Assembly (NCBI GenBank): GCA_002391105.1
Contig: DGRT01000024.1
Location: forward strand, 1 to 10,830
Reading direction: 5' to 3'
Length of the DNA stretch: 10,830 nucleotides
Origin: Lachnospiraceae bacterium UBA4381
GTDB taxonomy: Bacteria; Bacillota; Clostridia; Lachnospirales; Lachnospiraceae
A program made the translations under genes and the position numbers. The notes beneath the pieces are model-generated. The model did no database searches. It worked only from the letters and a program-made list of their open reading frames with translations, and was not told the DNA's origin. This document shows positions 1 through 5,979 of this stretch, piece after piece. Each line of letters opens with the position of its first letter. Positions within the stretch are counted from its first letter, which is position 1.

Positions 1-1
1 A

Positions 2-118
2 CAGTTTAAAAATCTGAAAAAGATACTAATTTTTGGAAATGATAAAGATGCAACTAAGTTAAGAAAAACCTGTGATCCATTAGGAATTGAGGTTGAACCA
101 TTGGCTACTTTAGAATAA
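2..118 (+). CDS. 3' end of an unrecognised protein-coding gene (partial)
   Basis: An open frame enters from the left edge and ends at TAA 116-118, giving the last 38 residues of a protein. The fragment reads as a normal alpha/beta tail: a hydrophobic beta-strand-like stretch (KKILIFGND), a charged helix-like segment and a short acidic end (VEPLATLE). I do not recognise the family, and too little is present to assign a function. It is co-directional with the acetyltransferase gene that starts 63 bp later, so both could share a transcript; no terminator hairpin is visible between them. The open frame and a plausible composition support it, but a chance open frame of this length cannot be excluded. 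Confidence 0.5.
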   Translation, partial: QFKNLKKILIFGNDKDATKLRKTCDPLGIEVEPLATLE

Positions 119-181
119 TAAAACCTGATTGATAGGATAAGAAGAATAATTGGAAGATTATGATATAAGGATATTGAAACT

Positions 182-628
182 ATGACAATATATGAAGTGG
201 TAGATAATAAAAGAGATTATATGGATCTTCTTTTTTTAGCTGATGAGCAGGAAGATATGATTGAAAAGTATCTAGATAAAGGTACAATGTATGTTCTTGA
301 AGAAGATGGAATCAAAGGGGAATGTGTTGTCATCGATGCGGGTGATAATGTTCTTGAAATCAAAAATATAGCAATTTTGCCGCAGTGCCATGGAAAAGGA
401 TATGGAAGGCTCCTGATAGATTATATAACCGAAAAGTATGCTGGAATGTATAGAACTCTGCAAGTGGGTACAGGGGATAGTCCACTGACAATACCTTTTT
501 ATGAAAAATGCGGATTCAAGAGGCATCACTTAATTAAAAACTTCTTCACAGATAATTATGATCACCCGATATTTGAGGAAGGTGTGCAACTTATTGATAT
601 GGTGTATCTTCGAAAGGAGATTAACTAA
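182..628 (+). CDS. GNAT-family N-acetyltransferase
   Basis: This is a 148-residue single-domain protein of the Gcn5-related N-acetyltransferase fold, which moves an acetyl group from acetyl-CoA to an amine. Motif A is clear: a beta strand (LEIKNIAILP, residues 58-67) leads into the CoA pyrophosphate-binding Q-x-x-G-x-G pattern (Q68, G71, G73, G75) and its helix. Motif B, IPFYEKCGF near residues 104-112, is the typical C-terminal element. The length is normal for a minimal GNAT. ATG 182 is chosen because AAGGA (167-171) lies 10 nt upstream. The acceptor substrate cannot be read from sequence; small-molecule and protein substrates are both possible. The next gene starts 35 bp downstream on the same strand with no terminator, so the two are probably one transcript. 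Confidence 0.9.
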   Translation: MTIYEVVDNKRDYMDLLFLADEQEDMIEKYLDKGTMYVLEEDGIKGECVVIDAGDNVLEIKNIAILPQCHGKGYGRLLIDYITEKYAGMYRTLQVGTGDSPLTIPFYEKCGFKRHHLIKNFFTDNYDHPIFEEGVQLIDMVYLRKEIN

Positions 629-653
629 AGTTTATTACAGGATATAGGAGTAT

Positions 654-659
654 AGGAGG
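654..659 (+). promoter_or_regulatory. Strong ribosome binding site of the flavoprotein gene
   Basis: A perfect AGGAGG lies 4 nt before ATG 664. It fixes the start of the flavoprotein gene and suggests strong translation. Confidence 0.8.
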
Positions 660-663
660 GAAA

Positions 664-1203
664 ATGAAAGCATTGATCATTAATTGCAGCCCTGTCAGAA
701 CGGGCGCGACAGCTGAGATTGTAAATATTATCGAAAAGGAAATCTCCGCACGATATGACACCAAATGTATCTGTATAGATGACTATGATTTTGATTTTTG
801 TAAAGGTTGCAGATCCTGCCACACTACAGCGAAGTGTGTAATGAATGATGATATCATTAAGATTATGGATGAATATGATAATGCTGATGTTATTGTTTCT
901 GTAGCTCCGTCTTACTGGGCAGATATACCGGGGCAGTACAAGGCATTCATAGATAGATGCACTCCCTGGTGTGATACGCATGAACCTCACGCTACAATAA
1001 GGGAGGGGAAGAAGGGATATTCGGTTGCACTCAGAACCGGTCCCGGAATGCACGAGTGCGACAGGATAATACAGAGCATAGAACATTTCTATGGACATTT
1101 GCATATTGAATGTTCGGGGAGTCTTGGCCTTACATCTATTGAATATAAGGAAAAAGTTGAGCCAAAAAAACAGGAGATAATTGATTTTTGCAAAAACATT
1201 TAA
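664..1203 (+). CDS. Flavodoxin-fold NAD(P)H-dependent oxidoreductase, iron-sulfur flavoprotein (Isf)-like
   Basis: This 179-residue protein belongs to the NADPH-dependent FMN reductase/flavodoxin-fold superfamily. The N-terminal strand and loop (ALIINCSPVRTGAT, residues 3-16) match the FMN phosphate-binding loop. APSYWADIPGQYKAFIDR (about 81-98) matches the conserved PxYW-x-P-x-x-K-x-F-x-DR segment of this family. Between them, C46, C49, C52 and C58 form CX2CX2CX5C, the compact motif that binds a [4Fe-4S] cluster in archaeal and clostridial iron-sulfur flavoproteins. A cytoplasmic electron-transfer or quinone/nitro/oxygen-reducing role is likely. The family also contains members with these cysteines whose cluster has not been shown, so the cofactor is inferred. 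The protein is about the usual length or slightly short. It follows the GNAT gene by 35 bp. Confidence 0.87.
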   Translation: MKALIINCSPVRTGATAEIVNIIEKEISARYDTKCICIDDYDFDFCKGCRSCHTTAKCVMNDDIIKIMDEYDNADVIVSVAPSYWADIPGQYKAFIDRCTPWCDTHEPHATIREGKKGYSVALRTGPGMHECDRIIQSIEHFYGHLHIECSGSLGLTSIEYKEKVEPKKQEIIDFCKNI

Positions 1204-1383
1204 TTCCAGTTTTACTTACTAATGTAGGTGTATTTTGTGTTGATGAAATAGTATAGATATTGGGAGTGTTTTATGGAATATTATGAACTTTGTATCATTC
1301 AATAAAAGGCGCGATTTCTTTGCAAACTGAGGGATGACAAAGGCTTAGTAAAGAATAGTTTAATTAATACATGGAGACAGAAG
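1204..1383. other. 180-bp intergenic gap with no convincing feature
   Basis: This A+T-rich spacer lies between the flavoprotein and Nudix genes. It contains a 10-codon ATG-to-TAA frame (1273-1305) after GGGAG, and an ATGACA box at 1334-1339 without a well-spaced -10. I could not find a terminator hairpin with a T tract, an RNA gene or a remnant of a known gene. A promoter for the Nudix gene is expected here but cannot be placed with confidence. Confidence 0.4.
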
Positions 1384-1986
1384 ATGAGTTTACACAAGAT
1401 TAATGATATAAGAGAAGCAGATTTTGGTTGTGAAGAGCATAGCGATGGACCTCATGCTGTTCTCGTTTTTGAAGATGGTAACAAACTTGAGGTTACTGAA
1501 AAATGGATTGCTGAACAGGAAATAAAAGAGGGCAAATACATTTGGATGCGAGAAGATGGAAGCTATCTCAAAGCTGTTCGTGTTGTTGGAGCTATCATAA
1601 TGGCTGAAAGGGACATCGGTGCAACTACTGGAATACAAAAGTCGATTTTTGCTACTCAGCGAGGATACGGAGATTTAAAAGATGGATGGGAGTTTCCAGG
1701 AGGGAAGATCGAGGAAGGCGAGACTCCTGAAGAGGCTATAGTCAGAGAAATAAAAGAGGAACTGGATACAGTAATTAAAGTTGAGAAGTATGTTGATACT
1801 ATCGAATATGATTATCCAGAGTTTCATTTATCAATGGACTGTTTTCTTTGCAGTATTATGGAGGGCAATTTGGTTCTCAAGGAACATGAAGCTGCAAAGT
1901 GGCTGACTAAGGAAACGATTGATTCAGTTGATTGGCTTCCGGCAGATATAACTATCATAGGAAAAATAAAAGAATTATTCTGCTGA
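1384..1986 (+). CDS. Nudix hydrolase with N-terminal extension
   Basis: The 200-residue protein has a Nudix box at residues 107-130: G107-x5-E113-x7-R121-E122-x-x-E125-E126. This is the Mg2+-binding loop-helix that hydrolyses nucleoside-diphosphate-linked compounds. The sequence before it (GWEFPGGKIEEGE) is the pattern of MutT/NudG-like pyrophosphohydrolases that act on oxidised dNTPs or CTP analogues. The Gly usually found near the end of the box is Asp128, a common clostridial variant outside the metal ligands. Residues 1-66 are not part of the catalytic domain. They contain a small beta-rich segment (AVLVFEDGNKLEV to GKYIWMREDGSYLKAV) that I cannot name. ATG 1384 is preceded by GGAG (1373-1376) at 7 nt. 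A nucleotide-pool sanitising role is the best guess; the true substrate is open. Confidence 0.87.
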   Translation: MSLHKINDIREADFGCEEHSDGPHAVLVFEDGNKLEVTEKWIAEQEIKEGKYIWMREDGSYLKAVRVVGAIIMAERDIGATTGIQKSIFATQRGYGDLKDGWEFPGGKIEEGETPEEAIVREIKEELDTVIKVEKYVDTIEYDYPEFHLSMDCFLCSIMEGNLVLKEHEAAKWLTKETIDSVDWLPADITIIGKIKELFC

Positions 1987-2000
1987 TTAGCTAAAACCAG

Positions 2001-2006
2001 TATAAT
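2001..2006 (+). promoter_or_regulatory. Candidate -10 box for the two-component operon
   Basis: A consensus TATAAT lies 15 bp after the Nudix stop and 27 bp before the leader ORF start. The -35 position 17 bp upstream (TTCTGC, 1978-1983) is poor, so either an activator is needed or this is a chance match in A+T-rich DNA. An 8-bp direct repeat, TGCTGATT, starts at 1981 and again at 2006, on either side of the box. Confidence 0.35.
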
Positions 2007-2032
2007 GCTGATTTACACAAGGAGAAACTAAA

Positions 2033-2104
2033 ATGAAGTCATCAATAGAGAGTGTTGAATATGGGGAAGGAGTTGAGTATGGACTACAGCGTACTTATAA
2101 TTGA
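2033..2104 (+). CDS. Possible 23-codon leader ORF overlapping the response regulator start
   Basis: ATG 2033 is preceded by AAGGAG (2019-2024) at 8 nt, as good a ribosome binding site as any in the window. The frame runs 23 codons to TGA 2102-2104 and ends 26 nt inside the response regulator gene, in a different frame. The peptide is acidic and contains the repeat V-E-Y-G-E-G-V-E-Y-G. Ribosomes translating it would cross the regulator's own Shine-Dalgarno and ATG, so translational coupling is the most likely role if it is real. It has no homologue that I recognise and may simply be an accidental frame behind a genuine SD. Confidence 0.35.
   Translation: MKSSIESVEYGEGVEYGLQRTYN
2054..2082 (+). 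repeat. 11-bp direct repeat spanning the regulator translation start
   Basis: GTTGAATATGG (2054-2064) and GTTGAGTATGG (2072-2082) match at 10 of 11 bases, 18 bp apart. Each copy contains an ATG (2061 and 2079) in the same frame, so the repeat duplicates the start region. Only the second copy has a well-placed SD (AAGGAG, 2067-2072). Confidence 0.6.
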
Positions 2105-2789
2105 TGATGAGGTAGAGCTAGCTGATTCTACAGCGGAATATTTAAACATGTTTGATATCAAATCCGTTGCAGTATATACAGCTGATGCCGCATTAGACTT
2201 TTTCAAGAAAAATACTACTAAGCTAATCCTGCTAGATATTAATCTTGGAAATTCCTCTGGCTTTGAACTTTGCAAAAGGCTCAGGGCTGATTATGATATT
2301 CCAATTCTTTTTATAAGTGCGCGCTCGAGTGATGATGATATGGTCATAGCTCTGAATATTGGTGGAGATGACTATATAACAAAGCCATATTCATTAAATG
2401 TTCTATATGCAAAAGTTAAGGTTGTACTGAAACGATATGAGAAGATGGGCCAGCAACTACCAGCAGGAAATGAATCAAAGAGTAATGAGAGCATCTATAC
2501 TGTAGGGGATGTTGAGATAGACACAGAGGCGGGACTCGTTCGTAAGAATGGTGAACTGGTGGAGCTTACAGCTATGGAATATAAGCTTCTTACATATCTA
2601 CTGGAGAATCATGATAAGATAATGTCGAAACAGAAGATATTTGATAATGTTTGGGAAGACAGCTTCGTGTCAGATGGAACTCTTAACGTCCACCTTAGGC
2701 ACCTTCGTGAAAAAATCGAAGACGATCCGAATGATCCTAAAATAATCAAAACAGTAAGGGGACTTGGACTTATACTAAACTATAATTAA
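2079..2789 (+). CDS. OmpR/PhoB-family response regulator
   Basis: This 236-residue cytoplasmic transcription factor is partner to the adjacent kinase. The receiver domain covers residues 3-117: acidic pair D9-D10, phosphoacceptor D53 in LILLDINLG, switch residues S80 and Y99, and K102-P103. After a polar linker (about 122-138), a winged-helix domain (about 140-236) shows the OmpR-family order: GLVRKNGELVELTAMEYKLL, then a recognition-helix region (DGTLNVHLRHLREKIEDD), then the wing and IKTVRGLGL. ATG 2079 is chosen because AAGGAG (2067-2072) sits 6 nt upstream and the protein then begins directly at the receiver strand (MDYSVLIIDDE). In-frame GTG 2052 and ATG 2061 would add 9 or 6 residues but lack good sites. 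Its probable target is the repeat array at 4093-4130. The kinase gene follows after 12 bp. Confidence 0.94.
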   Translation: MDYSVLIIDDEVELADSTAEYLNMFDIKSVAVYTADAALDFFKKNTTKLILLDINLGNSSGFELCKRLRADYDIPILFISARSSDDDMVIALNIGGDDYITKPYSLNVLYAKVKVVLKRYEKMGQQLPAGNESKSNESIYTVGDVEIDTEAGLVRKNGELVELTAMEYKLLTYLLENHDKIMSKQKIFDNVWEDSFVSDGTLNVHLRHLREKIEDDPNDPKIIKTVRGLGLILNYN

Positions 2790-2801
2790 AGGGCGAATCT
2801 T

Positions 2802-4088
2802 ATGAAGAAGAGTTTGATAATACTCGTAATAGTTACAATTTTCATATTGTCCGTTCCTTCTATTACGTATGGTCTCAGCAAGAAGAAGGATCCTGGAACG
2901 CTTGATGTTACAGAGGTAAATCAGCTTATCAAAGAGATAGAGAAGTCTGATGACATGATTGTTTCCAAATCAAGCGGTAAGTATAGCATTGACTATACTA
3001 TTCTTGATATAGAGGAAAATGTGCTCTACACCAGCTTAGAGCAGGAATCAGAGACTGCTCATGCCATGTCAATTGTTGAGGCTACAAAAGAGAGGGATAC
3101 GATAAGAGATATATACGTAGATGGTAAGCATGTTGGATGGGTTATCATATATAACAAGATTGCTGAGTTAGAGCTGGAGTTTTATGCATTTTATTCTAAG
3201 ATATTTTTATGGAGTTATTTTCTTGCGGCTATATTATGGATTGCTTATTCCGTTATGATATATTACAGGGTTGTTCGTCCTTTTGATAACCTGAAGGAAT
3301 TTGCAGGAGCCGTTGCTCAGGGGGATCTGGATAGACCTCTTGAGATGGATAGAGGAAATATATTTGGTGCATTTACAGAGAGCTTCGATATAATGCGAGA
3401 GGAATTAAATGAAGCGCGCCAGCGAGAATATGAGGCAAATGTAAGTAAGAGAGAACTCATAGCTCAGCTGAGTCATGACATCAAGACACCGGTTGCTTCT
3501 ATAAAGGCTATGTCAGAGGTTCTAGGTGCAAAGTCAGAGCAGTCTGGAGATGAGTTCACAAAGACTAAGGTTGAAGCTATAGGAGCGAAGGCGGATCAGA
3601 TAGATAGTCTCGTATCTAATCTATTTGCTTCGACACTTGAAGAACTGGAACAGCTGGAAGTAAAAGCGGTTGAAGTAGAATCCTTAGTTCTTAAAGAAAT
3701 AATTAAAATGGCTGACTTTAATTCTAAGGTTGTTTACCAGGATATACCGGAATGCATTATATATTTAGATAAGCTTAGGGTTTCCCAGGTTATAACTAAT
3801 ATTATTTATAATTCCTATAAATATGCAGATACCGAGATAGATATGGAGACTCATACTGATGAAGAGTTCCTCTACCTAAGCTTTACTGATCATGGTGGCG
3901 GAGCACCGGAGGAGGATCTTCCATTTATTATGGAGAAGTTCCGTCGTGGTAAGAATGCTGAGGGCAAGGAAGGAGCCGGACTGGGACTTAGTATCGCAAG
4001 GAATCTTATGAATGACATGCGAGGTACTATAGAATGTGAGAATGCTGCTGGAGGTTTCAGGGTGACTATAGGATTCAGGCTCGCTTAG
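2802..4088 (+). CDS. Membrane sensor histidine kinase (HAMP-HisKA-HATPase)
   Basis: This 428-residue partner of the upstream regulator has TM1 at residues 4-23, an extracytoplasmic sensor of about 110 residues (24-133), TM2 at about 134-155 and a HAMP-like linker (about 157-207). HisKA carries phosphoacceptor H225 in LSHDIKTPVASIKAMSEVL. The catalytic ATPase domain has an N box (N333 and N337), a G1 box (D363-x-G365-x-G367), an F box (FIMEKFRRG) and a G2 box (G391-x-G393-x-G395), so all catalytic elements are present. The short sensor domain has no recognisable ligand-binding fold. This layout, next to an ABC transporter, resembles VanS-like kinases and those paired with peptide-responsive transporters, but it is larger outside the membrane than BceS-type intramembrane sensors. 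The start is supported by AAAGGG overlapping the regulator stop, 8 nt upstream of ATG. Confidence 0.94.
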   Translation: MKKSLIILVIVTIFILSVPSITYGLSKKKDPGTLDVTEVNQLIKEIEKSDDMIVSKSSGKYSIDYTILDIEENVLYTSLEQESETAHAMSIVEATKERDTIRDIYVDGKHVGWVIIYNKIAELELEFYAFYSKIFLWSYFLAAILWIAYSVMIYYRVVRPFDNLKEFAGAVAQGDLDRPLEMDRGNIFGAFTESFDIMREELNEARQREYEANVSKRELIAQLSHDIKTPVASIKAMSEVLGAKSEQSGDEFTKTKVEAIGAKADQIDSLVSNLFASTLEELEQLEVKAVEVESLVLKEIIKMADFNSKVVYQDIPECIIYLDKLRVSQVITNIIYNSYKYADTEIDMETHTDEEFLYLSFTDHGGGAPEEDLPFIMEKFRRGKNAEGKEGAGLGLSIARNLMNDMRGTIECENAAGGFRVTIGFRLA

Positions 4089-4092
4089 CAAA

Positions 4093-4130
4093 TTAATATA
4101 AAATTAATGTTCCGATAATGACGCTTAATA
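4093..4130 (+). promoter_or_regulatory. Candidate response-regulator operator: four TAAT repeats in helical phase
   Basis: TAAT occurs at 4094, 4105, 4116 and 4126, spaced 11, 11 and 10 bp, with flanks TTAATA, TTAATG, ATAATG and TTAATA. Tandem direct repeats one helical turn apart are how OmpR/PhoB-family dimers bind. The array begins 5 bp after the kinase stop, reaches up to the putative -35, and precedes the only sizeable gap in the operon. A+T richness makes some TAAT matches expected; the regular spacing is the reason for the call. Binding is inferred. Confidence 0.5.
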
Positions 4131-4146
4131 TTTACTTCTTTATTAT
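4118..4146 (+). promoter_or_regulatory. Candidate internal promoter before the Ig-like/ABC genes
   Basis: ATGACG (4118-4123, 4 of 6) and TATTAT (4141-4146, 5 of 6) are separated by 17 bp. Initiation would fall near 4153, leaving a leader of about 39 nt. The -35 overlaps the TAAT repeats, as in activator-dependent promoters of OmpR-family regulators. An alternative pair, TTTACT (4131) and TATGGT (4154), is weaker. Confidence 0.35.
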
Positions 4147-4181
4147 GAACGCATATGGTTGATAAATATATTTTCATAATA
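4141..4181 (+). repeat. 9-bp perfect inverted repeat upstream of the Ig-like gene
   Basis: TATTATGAA (4141-4149) and TTCATAATA (4173-4181) are exact reverse complements separated by 23 nt. The left arm contains the putative -10 box, and the right arm ends at the first base of the AGGAGG ribosome binding site (4181-4186). It could be a second operator, or a weak RNA stem if transcription starts further upstream. It has no T tract and is not a terminator. Confidence 0.45.
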
Positions 4182-4191
4182 GGAGGCAGAT

Positions 4192-5190
4192 ATGAGACGT
4201 ATCGGAACTTTTTTAATTGCAGCTACTCTTTTTACTGGGGTAGTAGTTGGTGGAGGATTTGCAGGTACAGCAAATGCAAATGTAGTTTATGCTTCTGAGA
4301 CAGATGCACAGGAGTATGCTTCAGAGGAACCAGAGATAGAGGTTGTTAAAACAGAGGAAAAATCCTCAAAGACAAACTACTATGCTACACCAAAGCTTGT
4401 TATAACAGGAAGAGATATATCTGGAAATCAGGTTAAGGCGGGAGATGAATTCGAAATGGTGCTCCATCTTAAGAATGAATCAAACAGCACAAAGCTCCGC
4501 AACATAAGTCTTAAGATATCCAGTGAAGAGAACCAGATTACGACAGCATCAGGCTCCGACACAGTATATATAAATGAGATAGATAAGGAAGACGGCTGTG
4601 ATGTGACAGTTAAGATGGTTGCTAAGAAGGATTTAGCGCAGACTAATTATCCACTGACAGTTTCTTACAAGTATGAGGATAATAACAAGAATACATTTGA
4701 AGACAGTGCCAGTGTTGTTGTTCCTGTAGTTCAGGAGGCAAGACTTGGAATATCAGAGAAGAAGCTGAGTAAGTCAGAGGTTTTAATAGATGGAAAGACA
4801 AGCCTCTCCTTTAAGGTTAACAATATGGGACTGGATACACTTAGAAATGTATCTGTAGAGATAAAAGGTGATACAATAAAAGAGATCAACTATTATGTTG
4901 GAACTGTCGAGGCAGGTGCAAGTGGAAGTGTTGATATGACTGTAACACCAGATCAGATAGGTGAAGACGATATACATATCAAGGTTACTTTTGAGGATGC
5001 TGTTGGAAATCAGAATTCTATTGAAGATTCAGTTGAATTGACAGTTACACAGGCTGCTGAGGAAGCAGATAAGGAAGTAAAAGAATCCAGCATCAGTCCT
5101 GTATTTATAGGTGGAACAGTAGTTATGATTATAGTCATTGCTATAGTTGGTGGCGTTATCAAGAGAAAGAAACAGAAGAAATACGAATAA
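4192..5190 (+). CDS. Exported, membrane-anchored protein with two Ig-like (CARDB/COG1361-type) domains
   Basis: This 332-residue protein has a Sec signal peptide (MRR, hydrophobic 7-24, likely AxA cleavage near residues 27-29) and an acidic linker (about 35-60). Two beta-rich repeats follow (about 67-180 and 183-288). A TM segment (about 303-323) and a basic tail (KRKKQKK) then leave the body outside the cell. Both repeats have the pattern of CARDB/COG1361 Ig-like folds: a PKLVITG- or ARLGISE-like strand, LHLKNESN or FKVNNMGLDTLRNVSVEIKG, then a strand of the V-T-V type. Function is not known. Its place between a two-component system and an ABC transporter suggests an extracytoplasmic partner of that transporter, perhaps doing the job MacA-type adaptors do elsewhere, though it has no HlyD/MacA features. 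ATG 4192 follows AGGAGG by 5 nt; the ATPase gene starts 20 bp after the stop. Confidence 0.83.
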   Translation: MRRIGTFLIAATLFTGVVVGGGFAGTANANVVYASETDAQEYASEEPEIEVVKTEEKSSKTNYYATPKLVITGRDISGNQVKAGDEFEMVLHLKNESNSTKLRNISLKISSEENQITTASGSDTVYINEIDKEDGCDVTVKMVAKKDLAQTNYPLTVSYKYEDNNKNTFEDSASVVVPVVQEARLGISEKKLSKSEVLIDGKTSLSFKVNNMGLDTLRNVSVEIKGDTIKEINYYVGTVEAGASGSVDMTVTPDQIGEDDIHIKVTFEDAVGNQNSIEDSVELTVTQAAEEADKEVKESSISPVFIGGTVVMIIVIAIVGGVIKRKKQKKYE

Positions 5191-5210
5191 TTCATTAAGG
5201 AAAAACTTTT

Positions 5211-5975
5211 ATGGAAGAAAAGAATACAATCATAAAAACAGAAAAGCTGTGTAAATCATTTTCCGTTGGTGGAGTCCAGCATCATATCATAAAGAACATG
5301 GATCTGGGAATCTACGAGGGAGACTTCACAGTAATAATGGGTTCCTCTGGAGCGGGTAAATCTACACTTCTCTATGCCCTTTCGGGAATGGATAAGGCAA
5401 GTCTAGGGAAGATAGATTTTTGTGGAAAGGATATAACTAAGTTCACAAGTGATCAGCTAGCTATATTTAGAAGAAGACATTGTGGCTTTGTGTTCCAGCA
5501 GATACATTTGATAGGGACCATGAGTATACTTGATAATGTTCTCGCAGCAGGCTTACTTACGGGACAAAACAAGAAAGAGCTGGTTAAGAAATCTAAGGAG
5601 CTTCTTAAGAAGGTTGGTATAGAAGAAAAGCTATGGAATAAGTTTCCGAATCAGTTATCTGGTGGTGAGGCACAACGTGTAGGAATAATCAGAGCACTTA
5701 TCAATAGACCAGATATGGTATTTGCGGATGAGCCTACAGGAGCTCTTAATAGTGCGAGCAGCGATGCTGTTCTTGATATACTTACTGATTTTAACAGAGA
5801 TGGGCAAAGTATAGTAATGGTAACTCATGATATGAAATCAGCCAGAAGAGGAAACCGTATCATTTATCTAAAGGATGGAGCTATCTGTGGCGAATGTCAC
5901 CTAGGTCCTTATGTGACGGGTGACAAGGAAAGACATGCGAAGCTTCGTGCATTTCTAGGAGAGATGGGTTGGTAA
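5211..5975 (+). CDS. ABC transporter ATP-binding protein (MacB/LolD/SalX type)
   Basis: This 254-residue nucleotide-binding subunit drives the FtsX-type permease encoded next. All motifs are intact: Walker A GSSGAGKST (44-52), Q-loop Q96 in FVFQQ, signature LSGGE (149-153), Walker B MVFADE (169-174) followed by the PTGAL D-loop region typical of this family, and the switch histidine H206. The C-terminal extension beyond residue 225 (ending LRAFLGEMGW) is longer than in LolD/FtsE and is common in Firmicutes SalX-like ATPases. The MacB/LolD class works by mechanotransmission, coupling ATP hydrolysis to periplasmic or extracellular movements rather than classic membrane transport. AAGGA (5197-5201) lies 9 nt before ATG. 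The stop is 4 bp from the permease ATG, implying translational coupling. Confidence 0.95.
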   Translation: MEEKNTIIKTEKLCKSFSVGGVQHHIIKNMDLGIYEGDFTVIMGSSGAGKSTLLYALSGMDKASLGKIDFCGKDITKFTSDQLAIFRRRHCGFVFQQIHLIGTMSILDNVLAAGLLTGQNKKELVKKSKELLKKVGIEEKLWNKFPNQLSGGEAQRVGIIRALINRPDMVFADEPTGALNSASSDAVLDILTDFNRDGQSIVMVTHDMKSARRGNRIIYLKDGAICGECHLGPYVTGDKERHAKLRAFLGEMGW

Positions 5976-5979
5976 CGAT

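Noticed and set aside
625..1104. 159-codon minus-strand frame opposite the flavoprotein gene
   Set aside because: The opposite strand carries clear flavodoxin motifs with an AGGAGG site, and the antisense product has no recognisable motif.
1273..1305. 10-codon ATG frame after GGGAG in the 1204-1383 gap
   Set aside because: Too short, with no conserved feature or regulatory structure around it; chance is sufficient.
1334..1364. ATGACA ... TTTAAT as promoter of the Nudix gene
   Set aside because: The spacer would be 19 bp and the start site would fall almost on the ribosome binding site.
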